A stretch of 64,000 nucleotides of DNA, from assembly GCA_002049455.2 (NCBI GenBank), contig KV918818.1, forward strand, positions 124,001 to 188,000, given 5' to 3'. This DNA comes from Porphyra umbilicalis. Its lineage: Eukaryota > Rhodophyta > Bangiophyceae > Bangiales > Bangiaceae. The translations under genes and the position numbers were made by a program. A model generated the notes under the pieces. The model was given only the letters and a program-made list of their open reading frames with translations. It was not told where the DNA came from and searched no databases. Below are positions 30,620-41,542 of this stretch, one piece after another (the first letter of the stretch is position 1; every line of letters starts with the position of its first letter).

Positions 30620-33600
30620 ACGTTTGAATGGGGTGCGCCAACGGCGGTTGGTGCCGCAGCATCGACGCCGTGGGCGACGGCGGGCCCGCGCAGGGCCGAG
30701 CCCGCCTCAACCGCGCTGCTGGCAAGGAGGAGTGCGTTCTCCTCGGGCATCGCAGAGCATTTTTTTCTGATGTTGACTACAGAAGTTGGGACAAAAGCGA
30801 GCCGGCATGCCGTTGCAGTTTGACGTGCACAATGCCCCTTTTTCTCGGCGCCGGCAATATGAATACCTCTTACACGCCAAGAGCCAGGAAATACAGCAGA
30901 GGTCGTCTGACAGGAGCAAAAATGGGGACATAAACACCCGCCCAACCAAGATATCTGTCAAAGGACCAAGCACAACCTCCGCACCACGCATGCCCTATTG
31001 ACCGCACCGCAGACGGCAACCACCACAGCCAAACCACAAAGGAGGAACAAGCACCAGCATCGCCAAGCACTTGTCAGTACCCCAACAGCAAACAGCCACA
31101 CACGACGGCAACACTGCGACACGCAAGCGGGCACCCTCAGCTCTCATATGAAGGGGTCATCAACGCCGTATAAGGCACGCCTCTCGTCCACCCCCCACGC
31201 GCACCGAGCTCGGGCCCCACCACACAGACCGCGCGCGGGGGCGCGGAGGCATGGCGCCGTGGGGCCCAACGGGGGTCTCCCACGGCGTGCCCGGGTGTGG
31301 GGATAGCGGCGTTCCAAGGCGGGCGCGGCGCGGCGGGCGGGCGGCGGGGCGGCGCGACAGCGTCTCACGATTGAAAATTTGCATCACGGGGGGCCCACCC
31401 GAGTCACAGCAGCTCCACAAAGGGGGAGGGAAGGAGGGGGCAGCGCCACAAAGCGGGACGTACCGGAAGCAGCAGAGCGAGGGGGGTGGGGCGGGGTACC
31501 CCCGCCCACCCGGGTGGACGGCCACCGACGCCGTAGCGCGGGTGCGACGGTCGAGCGTCGCGCGGGCGCGACGACGACAACCGGCGCGGCGTCGCACACC
31601 CGCCGGCGACGACGGGAAGGGTTGATAAAGGGCGCCGGGGCGGCAAGGCGGCATCCAACGGTGGCGGCGACCGACGAGGCATCGGCGGCCGCTCTGGCGG
31701 ATCGAGCGCGGGTCGTGGGACACGCGTCTCGGTGGGGCTCTTGGAAGCTGCAGCGCTCAACGGCGACAGCACGCGGGAGCACACGCCCCCCACACGCATC
31801 TTTGGCGTGGAGCAATGCACAATTTTTGTTGGAAATGACGGAATACATTCTTCAAGTCCACGGCCCGAGCGTTTGAGGTTCGATGCGTGATGCCCCACGA
31901 ACCAACGCACTCGTGTCTCCCTTGATCGGCGGAACTGGAGGACAAACGAGAGGAGACTACGCATCTTCTCGTGGGAACGTGGCCGCTACAGCCATATGAG
32001 TGTCCGCAGTGCCCTCAGGAGCAGTCGGCCACAGACATGTCCGCTCGATCCTGCAGTCCGACCTCACGCGACAAAAAGTAGAGAATAGGGGCAGAGGAGA
32101 GGAAGTGAAGCGTGCGATTCATTGGTTAGGAGGCCGAGGCTGTGTGCAGACCAGCCCTGTTGGGGCACGGATTACTAATATTGTTCTTCATACAAGTATA
32201 TTGCTCACGGTTGAAAAATCTGTGAGCGAGCTACGTGAAGCCAGCAGTTTTCGGATGACTCTTGCGAGGCTGAACTGAGCGAACCTCTACCGTACAGTGT
32301 GCGGCAATCGACCGCGATGGTTCGTCACTTCAACAGCCGTGGCGCCCAAAGGGCGGAGGATGCTACCGGCTGGGTTCAGGCGGCACGGGCTGCAACAGGG
32401 AGCCTCGTTTTTTCGATGGGCTGGTTTCCGCTGCGGTGCCGCCACACCCTTTTGCCGTACTGATTGGCATCATCGGTAGAACGGTTGCAGGCAGCGTCGA
32501 GCCACTGACAGAGCGCCATCGCCCCGCTTCCTCCCAGCACACAGCGGAGGCACGGGCTTAGAAGCATTTACGAGTTCTAGTGGCGGTGGAAACCACCTGC
32601 ACCAACTTTGCTTGGGTCTACCGCATGCAAGCTACGACCATCAGTGGACATCCCAGTCTACTCGTGCCAGCTCACACCGGCGGTCACTTTGAACTTCACT
32701 GTGCTGCAGAAGGTCTCATCGAGAGCGCCTGCTGTGCCGACGTAGCCTGATGGCGGTCGGCCCACTGGCATGGTTGCAGTTCGACAGGTGGGCACCTCGC
32801 TCTCTTTTGGCAATGAGGTGGAATCTGTGTGTTCCAAAACAGTGCTGTGCTGTATTGATTGGAACCTCACTTTGAACAATGGTCCCTCTCCATAAAGTTT
32901 CTGACTTCGATCCCCCTGTTTGCAAAACTCTGTGCCTGAATGCTTTCTCAGCATTCTTGCCACTTTACTGACGAGCCTGCCAGGAGGCGACTCGACACTG
33001 CAAGAGACATGAGAGAACTTGCAAGAACATGTCAGCCAATGGGAGAGGCATCTTCCACAAGGGAGTCACGTTCATGGGCAACGTGATCCGCTCTCCTCTC
33101 TCGGGCGTGGGGTAGCCAGCCGCCCGCCTTGGGCCACCTCTCCGGGCCACGCCCCCCTTCGGTGAGTGGCGCGCGTCGGCCGTTGCGGCAACTGCTCGCG
33201 GCCCGCCACGCACACCCGACCAGCGCGGCCCGCCTCGACAGCGCCGTCGCAAAGCGGGCGGCCATCCCACCGGCTGACCCGCGACCCCGCCGTCATCGCT
33301 GTTGCCACGCGAGCGTGCCGGCCGCCGGGTACGTGCAGCCGGGGCGGTGGGTTCAGTACGGCCGCGTTGTGGACAGCGATGTGTCAGGAGGGAGGGGGCA
33401 GCGGGAGCCAGTGGTGCGGTCTTGCACGCCCTCCCCCCCGCCCGCCGGGTCGGCGGACGGACGCTACACGCGCCCGTACCGACTCCTCCGCCGCGTCGCC
33501 GTTGGGGTTGCCGCGAATTGGGTGCGCGGCGCCGCAAGCAGCCGCGTGCATTGCCGATGGCGTCCTAGGCCCAGACCCATCTTCGACGTTGCGCCGTCTG

Positions 33601-34418
33601 CCGATCGGCACTGCATGCACGAGTAGCTGCCGCGAGCGGCTTCCACCGGCCGCCGGTCTGCGGGTTTCGTGCATGGGGCTCGCGGTGCCACCGGGGACGA
33701 AGCGGTGGCCGCGGGGCCGCCGCCGACCAGTTGACGGCGGCGGGTGCGGCCGCACACACGCCGCCCCCGGTCAGTGCTGTCGTCATGGCGCCAACGGCGG
33801 TGCCCTGCAGTCCCCTCCCGACGTGCACGGCACGGGCGTGAAAGTGGAGGGGTGGCGGCGCGCAACCACCAGGGAGAACCCACCAGGTCGGCCGCAGTGG
33901 CGGCGGCGGCAAGCCGCCGGCGGGCTTCGTGGCGAGCCCGCCGCCGCTCGTCGGTGGCGTCCCCTTTTGACAGTTCGAATGCAAACCCATCCACGGTGCG
34001 TACGGGGCCTTCGCGGTCGCCGTGAGCTGTCGATCGGCGTCGAGGGCGGAGGGAGTTGTGCAGTGATTGCAGTGGTGCCATTGACTGCGGGGCCTCCTCG
34101 CGCTTCTCGCATGTACTGCCGGTGTTTGACGAGGACGGTGGCCGTCGAGGGGGGGGGGGGGAGGGAACGGGGCACAGGCACCAACAGTGCATTCCGCGCG
34201 CCGGGTCTCGGCGCAGGCACCGTCGGGCGTGATCTGGTTACGGCGTGGTCGGCGGGGTTGCTGCCCGGCACGCCTGGCGCGGCGGCCGTCGCCCGGCGAG
34301 TCGGGGCAAGCCGGCCGGCCGCTAGGGCGCGGGGTACTCCCGCCCGCCGCCGCCGCTGGCCGCCCAATCGCCTGGCTCATCTGTCTCGTCGTGGGCGGGA
34401 ATGCACCCCTGCGGCGGC
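30620..34418. other. 3.8 kb without a supported gene
   Basis: Composition alternates between GC-rich blocks (31200-31640, 33100-34400), where frames stay open on both strands by chance, and moderate-GC blocks (30740-31150, 31800-33000). No domain, signal peptide or consistent start was seen. 32690-32930 has only short frames. The last part is the presumed promoter side of the secreted-protein gene. Confidence 0.4.
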
Positions 34419-34425
34419 TATAAAG
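34419..34425 (+). promoter_or_regulatory. TATA box of the secreted Cys-rich protein gene
   Basis: TATAAAG in a GC-rich setting (GGCTATAAAGGCCGCC), 185 bp upstream of the ATG at 34604. The leader downstream is strongly pyrimidine-rich (34540-34600). The best TATA candidate in the window. Confidence 0.45.
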
Positions 34426-34603
34426 GCCGCCCATCGACGCGTCGAGGTTGGCAAAACGACGTCGCTCCTCACGCATCCCAAGCCTCCCGCCCCGCGTCGG
34501 AGCACCGGCGCCTCCCGACGAGTTTCCTGGACGGCCCGCTTCCCCTCCTCCCGCTTCCCCTCCTCCTCCGTCCTCCCTCTTCCGTCCCTCCCTGACCATC
34601 GCC

Positions 34604-35590
34604 ATGGCGGCTGCCACCCGCACAACGTCCCTTCTGAGGGGGTCCGTGGCGCTCCCCCTAGCCACCCTCCTCGTCTTTGCCGCGGCCATCGCCTCTACGG
34701 CCGCTGCCGCGGCCCGCTCCGCGGTGGGCGCCATGCCCCGGGGGGGCGTGCCGCCACTCCCCCTCCCCCGTCCCCCCCCAGAGTCCATCGACGTGATCGC
34801 CTGTGCGGCGGCCTACGCGACGACTGGCGATGCCGCCACCTACCTCTGCTGCGTCGACCCGTCGCTCGGCTACTGCGCGGGCGTGGGGTTTGAGCACACC
34901 CGCTCGGGGGAGGTGTGCACCGTCGACTGGACGCCCGCCCGGGGGACCAAGTGTTGTTTTCGCGCCGCCGACGGGCGCACGGAGCCGCCGCTGCCGGGGG
35001 GGAACTTTGGGGCGCACCCCCCGCCGCCAGCGCTGGCGGTCACCTGCCGGCGGCATGGGTCGTGCACGGCGGCAGCAACCGCCGGGCCGCCGCCGGGGCA
35101 TGCGGAACCGCGGCCCGACGGCCCGCAAACACGAGCGTCGGCCGCGGCAGCGGCCGGGGCACAAGGCGAGATTAAGGTCTCTACGTGCAGCTCGTGGGAT
35201 CTCGCCGTGTATTCCAAGTGCGAGGTGACCCTGTGCGATCCGTCGCCCGACCACTTGAGCGCCCGCCGCAGCCGCATTGTCGTGCGACTGACAGCGTGCG
35301 AGTTGTGGGGGACCAGGGCGCAGTGCTGCATGGAGCTCCCAACGTGGGAGAGCCGCTTCGCCTGCTGCCGCAAGTGCAATGTGCCGGGCCGGCGGCAGAG
35401 CTCCATGGGATGCTGCTATGCGGGCAAGCGGCCGGAGGAGCCCAAGAAGACGACACCACCGCCAAAGAAGCCAAACAACAAGGCCGGCAACGTCAAGCCG
35501 GGCAACAAAAAGCAGAACAGCGCCAAAAACACGAAAAAGCCGAACAACCCCAAGAAAAAGTCGACCAAGAAAAAGCAGACCAAGAAGTAG
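34604..35590 (+). CDS. Secreted Cys-rich protein with Lys/Pro/Asn-rich tail
   Basis: The start at ATG 34604 gives 328 aa; an upstream in-frame start would bury the signal peptide. The N-terminus is a typical signal sequence (LPLATLLVFAAAIASTAAAA). The mature part has paired cysteines (YLCCVD, TKCCFR, AQCCMEL, FACCRKC, MGCCYAG) in two clusters separated by a Pro/Ala/Gly linker, suggesting two disulfide-bonded modules. The final 60 residues are almost only Lys, Pro, Asn, Thr and Ser (KKPNNPKKKSTKKKQTKK), a tail suited to binding anionic wall polysaccharide or nucleic acid. No family is recognised. By inference it is an extracellular-matrix or defence-type protein. No intron is evident; a pyrimidine-rich leader and TATA box precede it. 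Confidence 0.7.
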   Translation: MAAATRTTSLLRGSVALPLATLLVFAAAIASTAAAAARSAVGAMPRGGVPPLPLPRPPPESIDVIACAAAYATTGDAATYLCCVDPSLGYCAGVGFEHTRSGEVCTVDWTPARGTKCCFRAADGRTEPPLPGGNFGAHPPPPALAVTCRRHGSCTAAATAGPPPGHAEPRPDGPQTRASAAAAAGAQGEIKVSTCSSWDLAVYSKCEVTLCDPSPDHLSARRSRIVVRLTACELWGTRAQCCMELPTWESRFACCRKCNVPGRRQSSMGCCYAGKRPEEPKKTTPPPKKPNNKAGNVKPGNKKQNSAKNTKKPNNPKKKSTKKKQTKK

Positions 35591-35973
35591 GGAAGCAGCC
35601 ATTTGTGATCGGGGACGATATGAAACGACGGTGACCGGTGGGTGCGTGAGGACGAAGAGTGTGGGGTGGAATGTCAACTGAGTTTGGAGCCCGTAGCGCG
35701 AGTGGTGGAGCCTCGGCCCTGTGCACCTGTTCTACCCAGGCTCGCTCTGCTTGGCGCCCCATATTCTAGGGATGCCAATGGAATCGGGATGTCCAATTGA
35801 CTGGTGAAGCCGAACCGGTTGATTCGATTTTCGTTACGGCCGATCATCAGGATTGAATCTATGACCAATCCAAGTACGTGTGAGCACGCGACTCAGATTG
35901 AAGTTGGGCTCCGAGCCTTCCATTCCGGTATTCCATGTAGACCCCATTTCTTTTGACGGGCCTGACATATATT

Positions 35974-36412
35974 GCTGGTCCCCCAATTCTGTCATCATCG
36001 ACCAGGAACGGTTCCTAGCGGTACGGTTCTTGTGGAACTGGCCATCTACATATTGGTTAAACGCAGCGGTAAACAGCTGCTCAGCACGAATCTGAGACGT
36101 CCTATTGGCTCTCCCACCGCCACTTCCGTGCAGAACCGAGATCCTTCTTTTTCTTGAGATTTTCTTCCGATCCCTTCCGTGTCGAGGGAGCAACCGGCCC
36201 GCAATCGTTGGGATATCGAGATTTTCTGGGAGATACGCAGAAAAGTGCAGAAAAACAAAGGCGTCGATTGTGCTATTGGGGGCCGTACGGGCACATTCTG
36301 TAAAGATCGGGCCGGACATGCACTGCTGTCGGACTGCTCGACCAATGAGAGATCTGCATTCATTGCCGTTCCACTACCGTTCCGGCGATGAGGACAGAAT
36401 TGGGGGATCAGC
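35974..36412. mobile_element. 439-bp inverted-repeat element
   Basis: The left end (GCTGGTCCCCCAATTCTGTC from 35974) matches the reverse complement of the right end (to 36412) at 25 of 27 positions. Partial similarity continues inward (GAACGGTTCC / GGAACGGTAG). The interior is AT-richer than the genes and codes for nothing recognisable. No sure target duplication. Confidence 0.5.
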
Positions 36413-37849
36413 ATTCCAGGCACGTGCACAGGACTTCAAACGGTTATCATATGAGAGCTAAAGACGTCTTTTGGCCGTGGGATAACCCATGAGAGGGAAA
36501 GAGGTCGCCTGCCCAGAAGTAATGGCATCTTTATTGTTCGCGAAATGGGCGACTCTCACCGACGTTCCTTTCAGAATGTCGGTTGATGTCTGGAGCGCAG
36601 GGATAAAAAAAGGCCTCGGGTGGCGACGTCAAGCGCTACCCCCCAGCTTTCGCGAGGCGCCACGTGTTGTGCGACGACACTGACAGCGGCGCCAGCCCCT
36701 TGGTGCTTCCGCTTGCCCTGCCAGCAGGGCATGCCCAGCAGGGCATGCAGCAGGGCATGCCCTGCTGGTGTCTCGTTTCGGACGTTCGATCGCAGCCCAG
36801 TGGACGCGGAGGGACGTACGACCTTCCACGCGTGCGCCCCCCCCTGTCCCTTCCCGCAGGGTACCACGGGTTCGCTTCCCTCTCAGTGCCGTCTTTCGCA
36901 CCGGCGCTCCTGGTCATTTCCACACCGCGCCTGCTCTTGATGTACTCTACCCCGTCTATCGCCCTGACGTCACCAGGTCTCCTTTGTTGCCTGCTGTATT
37001 TCGTGTTCGGTTCCTCCTACCCCCCGTTTCTTTTCTTGCTTGCTGTTGCTGCTCGCTGTTCCGCCCCCCTCGCTCTTGTGGTCGCTTGCTGTTACCGTGC
37101 CGTGTTCCTTATTTTGTTTTCCATTCCCCTCTCTCCTCTGCCCCCACCCCCGTCCCTCCCTGCTCCATTACCTCCCAGGATTTGTCGGGCTCTGCTCGAG
37201 GGGATCTTTGACTCTCCTCCTGACCAGCTGTCACCCGCCCGACAAGCTCCCTCCCCCAGCGCTGGCCCCTGCTCGTCATCACCCGCTCCTGACGGCTGTA
37301 TTTGGCGCTCATCATATCACTCTTAGAGACTGCAAGGGGGGCGAGCAGGGGCGTTGGTTGGGTGGGGGGCACCGATATGGACAGGGTGTGCAGGGGCGGT
37401 TGGAGGGGGTTGGATAGCGAGTGAGGCCGAGGTGGGCGGAGGGGGACGGCGTCCGCGGGTTGAAGAGGGAGGGGGGGGCTAGGGCAGGCGGGCAGGGCTA
37501 AGATGGGCGGGGAGCGATTGGGGTGAGCGAGGGTGGGCGGGCGCGGTTGGCGGGGATGGGCGGGGGTGGGCGGCGGGGCGTGGTGGGAGCAAGTCGGGTG
37601 GCGCTTAGCTTGTACGATAGCAATGGCACTGTAAATTTGGCTATCTGTTATTACCACCCACGAAGAAGCTGGAAAGATCAGCCTGCGACGTCCCCAGTTT
37701 TTCATGCCGCGATCTCCACAGGGATGTGACCGGAGCGGCACGCGCAAAAACGTCACTCGAGGTCGCGAACAGAGAACCGGCGACGTCTTGCTTGCGATCC
37801 CCACCGAGGCTGTTCCTCCAAATTCTTGAAGTCCTGTGTGCGTGCAATA
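36413..37849. other. Pyrimidine-rich gene-free region
   Basis: From 36860 to 37300 the plus strand is strongly C/T-rich (for example CCCCTCTCTCCTCTGCCCCC). From 37330 to 37580 it switches to a G-rich stretch with repeated GGTGGGCGGGG-like units. Apparent hydrophobic ORFs here are an artefact of the C/T bias. Contains the palindrome at 36721-36768. Confidence 0.4.
36721..36768. repeat. Triplicated 12-mer forming a hairpin
   Basis: AGCAGGGCATGC occurs at 36723-36734, 36737-36748 and 36749-36760. CCAGCAGGGCATGC (36721-36734) is perfectly complementary to 36755-36768. The array is both a direct repeat and a 14-bp-arm inverted repeat. Confidence 0.7.
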
Positions 37850-38457
37850 CCCTGGCCTTCAGGGCGGTGACGCGCTCGGCGACGCATCGACACTGGGCAC
37901 GCCGGTCGGCTCCATAGCCGCGAGCGCGCACGGGGGCACGTACAGCCACGTTGCCGTGGCGGGGGTAACGTGGGGCGGGAAAAGGGGTGCCGCCGCCGCC
38001 ACCGCAGCGGCGGCGGCCCGCCGGCGTCGCGCGACGCCGACGGGAGGGTCCTTCACTCCGCCGCGCAGCGCACATCGAACCGCTCCGCTAGATTGCAGGC
38101 CGACGGGCCGCCGCAACAGAAGCCGGCGCGCAGGCACGATCACCCGCGGGTCATCGCGGGCGCGTTCAACCCCCGTAGTCGCTGCGCGCGGTCGCCGCGC
38201 CCAACTCGGGGCGGTGGGAGGTGGTAGGCGGGCAGGCACCGTCCGGGCCCTGTGATCCTTGTGGCAGGACAGTCCTTCTCAGCCACGTAACTCTATTCGC
38301 TTTTAGCGTCATGGCGACCCTTCCAACGTCGACACGCCCTCAGATCCCTGAGGACACGAATGCAGACTGCCACCTCTGAAACGGAGAGCAATTCCCGTGA
38401 TCTAAGTATATGTGTGCATCACTACACTTTGAGAGCACCATGTCCTAAAGGCCAGGG
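37850..38457 (+). mobile_element. 608-bp repeat element, family 2, copy A
   Basis: Ends are CCCTGGCCTTCAGG (37850-37863) and the reverse complement of CCCTGGCCTTTAGG (38444-38457), a 14-bp TIR with one mismatch. Flanks read AATA on both sides (left ends CAATA, right begins AATAG), a possible 4-bp duplication. Most of the length is similar to the reverse complement of 56287-56977. The GC-rich interior opens short Ala/Arg frames that do not agree between the two copies, so I treat it as non-coding. Confidence 0.65.
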
Positions 38458-39409
38458 AATAGTGGGATTATCCATGCTTTATGGTGGTTTTCTGAAAAAT
38501 GGCCATCCTGGGTGGGTGATGGTTTGCCCAAACTATATGTGGACCACTCGATCACGAGATAGCTATCGCCCAAGGAGGCGCCTACAACCTGTTCTCCAAG
38601 TGCCCCGACAGGCACTCGACCCGGGACCGCGAGCTTTCGCTCGGAATCGGCCTTTGACGAGCACAAAGTCACCCGTCTAACGAAACGTGCGGTTGTTCTG
38701 GCACGGACGTGAGACTTGACTCAGAAGATATCCTCGCGAAGCGAGCGATCGTCCTGGGCGGGTTTCCTCAAGTCACTCCAGGCACGATCACGGGCAAAAA
38801 TGATGTACCGCCTCCGATTCAGATGGGCCTGACGACGCCGGCCGCTAATGGCCACAGGATGCGGCATCCGTCGCCGACGATCAAACATGGCAATTTGAGG
38901 CAAACAGGGGGGGGGTGCAGCCGAGCTCCCATACGAGGGTGCATCGTCGTCGTCGAGGCACCCCCCTCCTTTTTCGTGCCCCACCAGCCCCTACCACCGC
39001 TCCCCACCGCTACACTCACCGTAGCCAATGGCATGTACGGTAACGGACCCCTTCTTATTCCATTGGCCACACACCTGACTCCGCTGGAGCCGCAGACAGG
39101 ACCGCTTTCTGGGTTCCTTGTCATGTCTGTCCTCTCCGCTGCCATGAGATCTGTCGCGGCCCCTTTCTTCGCTCGTACGGCTTTCGCGTCATTTGAATGT
39201 TATGAAGATGCCCCTCGTGCTACCCTCCTATGCAGCCTCCCTCTTGCCGTGCTCTATTGGAATAAACACTAGTGTTTTCCTCTCTCAGGCCCACTTCTCC
39301 ATTGGGGAGCGTTAGGGACGCCCCCCCCCCCCCCGCCCCCCCCACACTCGCTCCCATCCGGCTGTAGGCTGCGTCTCCGGCGCCGTCGCTCTCAGCCGGC
39401 GCCGATGTC
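38458..39409. other. Gene-free stretch with a tRNA-like hairpin pair
   Basis: On the minus strand, bases 38690-38590 hold a 5-bp stem with a 7-nt loop (CTTTG..CAAAG) followed by CGAGCGAAAGCTCG, reminiscent of the anticodon and variable arms of a class II tRNA. A T-arm and the U33 position are missing. An ORF from ATG 38709 gives 187 aa without recognisable features. AATAAA occurs at 39261. Confidence 0.25.
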
Positions 39410-39780
39410 TCTGGCGGCGCCGCGCCGCCCGCAGGCGGCGTGAAGGACGGGGACAAGCCGCCGCCCGCGGGCGACGCCGCCAACGCCGCGAACGATGTGC
39501 CGTCGCACGAGGGCGGCTGCCCAGACCACAACATATCGCCGCCGCCCGCGGGCACCGCCACCACGCCCGCTGACTCGCCGCAACCCGCGGGCGACAGCGG
39601 CGAGGCCGCCGCTTCGCTGCGGCGCACGGGCGGCGGCGTCAACGCCGCCACCCAGCCGCCGCACACGGGCGGCGGCCGCACCCATGCCAACTCGCCGCCG
39701 TCCGTGGGCGCCGTGGAAAGACGGCCGATGCGCTGATGTACACGGGCGGCGGCCCCGACCACGGTGACTTGCCGCTGCCC
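39410..39780 (+). repeat. Degenerate 39-bp (13-residue) minisatellite
   Basis: Units of 13 codons of the form S-P-P-P-A-G-x6-D/A repeat without gaps: PPPAGDAANAAND, VPSHEGGCPDHNI, SPPPAGTATTPAD, SPQPAGDSGEAAA, SLRRTGGGVNAAT, QPPHTGGGRTHAN. The frame stops at 39736, but unit-like sequence resumes beyond. A strong donor (GAGTGAGTACC) lies at 39894, so the array could belong to an exon of an unresolved plus-strand gene. No start with a proper ATG was found upstream. Confidence 0.55.
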
Positions 39781-40144
39781 GCTGGCGTCGACTACGAGAA
39801 CGCCTGCACCGCCGCACGTGAGCGGCGTTGGCGTCCACGTCGACTCTGTGCGCCGGCGCAGCGCTCCCCCCCCTCACCGACGTGCCCGACGCCGAGTGAG
39901 TACCTTCCCCGGGCTTCCCCCGCCGGTACTTCCTTCCCCCTGCCGCCTCGTCCCGCGGCTGCTGGCCCACCTCCCCCGGGGGCACGACGACGGACTGGGC
40001 GGCCCCGCCCTCCGCCGACGGCGGCTCGCAGGCGGGCCGCCTTCACGTGGTCTGACACAGACGTAGATCGCGTCCTTTGACGGGGGCGGGAGGGGGCACG
40101 TCTTCCGCAGGGAGGCGAGGGGGGGGGGGGGAAGGTAGCGCCCT

Positions 40145-41542
40145 TTATAGTTCGCCTATGAGCATGGGAGGGCGTGGTGACCAGACAGAGACCATATTCT
40201 TGACCTTTGAGCCCCCCCTGCGCGTCTCCGCGCTCCCCAGAGCCTCTATTACCCGAGTGACGAGCTGTTTATCTTCTAGTGGCAGCCTATCTCCCCTGTC
40301 GCCCACCGCCTGCGCCCACCAGCCCACCACGCTGGCCCCTCCATGGCCGTACACTCTCTTGCCTCCGTCACAAAAAAAGAGCCCACCTCCACGCTCACTA
40401 CTATACCCCACTGCCCCAACCCTCCAGCGTGCGGAATGGCCGCGGGTGAGATTGCAATGGGCAGGATGGCGGTGTGCGGAACGGCGGTAGGGGGGGGGGC
40501 GGTGGTTGGGACGGCGGTGGGCTCGGTAGCAGCGGGCGGAGGGATGCTGGGAGGAGCGGTGGTGGTCGGGGGAGCGGTGAGCGTAGTTATCGTGGGCGGG
40601 GCGGTGATGGGCGGGACGGTGATGGTCGGGGCCTTGGTGGTTGAAGTTGTAGGCGGGGAGGTGGTGGGCAAGGAGATCGTGGGCGGGATGGTCGTGAGCG
40701 GGATCTTCGCGAAAACTGTGGTGGCGGGCGCGGTGGTGGCCTCTGGTGCGGTGGCGGCGGGTACGGTGGCGGCTGAAGCGGTGGCGGCCGCAGAGGTGGC
40801 CAGCGAGGCGTTGGCCGTCGTAGCGACGGTCGGCGTGGTGGCGGTTGGAGTTCCGGCGGCCGGCATGGCGGCAGCCGACATGGCGGCGGCCGACAGGGCG
40901 GCGGCCGGCGTGGCGGCGGCCGGCGTGGCCGTGGCCGGTGTGGCCGTGGCCGGCGTGGCCGTGACCGGCGGGGCCGTGGCCTGCGTGGCCGTGGCAGGCG
41001 TGGCCGGCGTGGCCGTGGCCGACGTGCCAGTGGACAGCAGGGGGTATGACAGCATTCCGGCGGCCGGCGGGTGGGACGACGGTGGGGGGACAAAACTGTG
41101 GGGGGGGAAACGGTGGGGGGGACGACGGTGGGGGGGACGACGGTGGGGGGGACGACGGTGGGGGGGACGACGGTGGGAGGGACGACGTTAGGGGGGACGA
41201 CGGGCAGATGGGGACGTTCGAGCTGACGCTCTGCGCGCGCTTGCACTCAGTGCAAATACTCCTCAGGCCGCGCTGCAGCTGGGCCTTGGTGATGCCACGA
41301 GCGGGGGGCTCATGGGCTGGCCGTGGCGTGTAGGCGAGAGCGTCCTTGTCAGCAGGCTCAGTCGGCCCCGCACGAGAGCCCGTGCCCGAGCCCGATGGCT
41401 CCGGAACGGAGGGCACAGAGCAGGCGGGGGCCGCAGGCGACGAGTTGCCGCGGGGTGAGGAGCCGGAGAGGGGTGCCGAGGCGGCTGGGGGGGTGGAAGA
41501 CGAGTCCGCTGTCGAAGCCGGCCCAGAAGGCGAGTCCGGCAT
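40145..41542 (-). CDS. His/Arg-rich repeat protein (hypothetical)
   Basis: The start at ATG 41542 gives 465 aa to a TAA at 40145. The N-terminal 130 residues are Ser/Pro-rich with a less repetitive segment GITKAQLQRGLRSICTECKR. The middle 220 residues are built from 5-residue units of the GHAGH/RRHAG type plus PPSSP repeats, encoded by a 15-bp minisatellite. The C-terminal 60 look ordinary (LPLEDKQLVTRVIEALGSAE, SKVKNMVSVWSPRPP). The non-repeat ends argue that this frame is genuine; the repeat alone would open all frames. No signal peptide or family was seen. A second frame over the same array would read as a Thr/Pro/Ala mucin-like chain, so frame choice in the middle is uncertain. Confidence 0.4.
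   Translation of the reverse strand: MPDSPSGPASTADSSSTPPAASAPLSGSSPRGNSSPAAPACSVPSVPEPSGSGTGSRAGPTEPADKDALAYTPRPAHEPPARGITKAQLQRGLRSICTECKRAQSVSSNVPICPSSPLTSSLPPSSPPPSSPPPSSPPPSSPPPFPPPQFCPPTVVPPAGRRNAVIPPAVHWHVGHGHAGHACHGHAGHGPAGHGHAGHGHTGHGHAGRRHAGRRPVGRRHVGCRHAGRRNSNRHHADRRYDGQRLAGHLCGRHRFSRHRTRRHRTRGHHRARHHSFREDPAHDHPAHDLLAHHLPAYNFNHQGPDHHRPAHHRPAHDNYAHRSPDHHRSSQHPSARCYRAHRRPNHRPPPYRRSAHRHPAHCNLTRGHSARWRVGAVGYSSERGGGLFFCDGGKRVYGHGGASVVGWWAQAVGDRGDRLPLEDKQLVTRVIEALGSAETRRGGSKVKNMVSVWSPRPPMLIGEL
40440..41195. repeat. 15-bp minisatellite block in three sub-arrays
   Basis: Degenerate GTGGTCGGGACGGTG-type units cover about 40440-40700. Regular GCGGCCGGCGTGGCG/GTGGCCGGCGTGGCC units, about ten, cover 40853-41020. 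Five to six GGGGGGACGACGGTG units cover 41101-41190. Because 15 is a multiple of three, all six frames stay open through it. Confidence 0.8.

Noticed and set aside
33565-34788. 407-residue minus-strand ORF
   Set aside because: Antisense to the promoter and 5' end of the secreted protein gene; composition-driven.
33166-34893. 575-residue plus-strand ORF
   Set aside because: It overlaps the leader and signal-peptide part of the secreted protein in another frame and is Arg/Pro/Gly noise.
36664-37326. 220-residue hydrophobic protein
   Set aside because: Hydrophobicity comes from C/T-rich codons (Leu, Pro, Ser, Phe). It opens in a repeat and has no consistent domain.
38590-38690. tRNA gene on the minus strand
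   Set aside because: A 5-bp stem with a 7-nt loop and a long variable-arm-like hairpin are present, but U33 is missing and the putative T-arm does not pair. No acceptor stem closes it. At best a decayed tRNA-derived repeat.
40343-41191. 282-residue Val/Ala/Gly protein on the plus strand
   Set aside because: The whole frame is the translation of the 15-bp minisatellite and lacks non-repeat ends.
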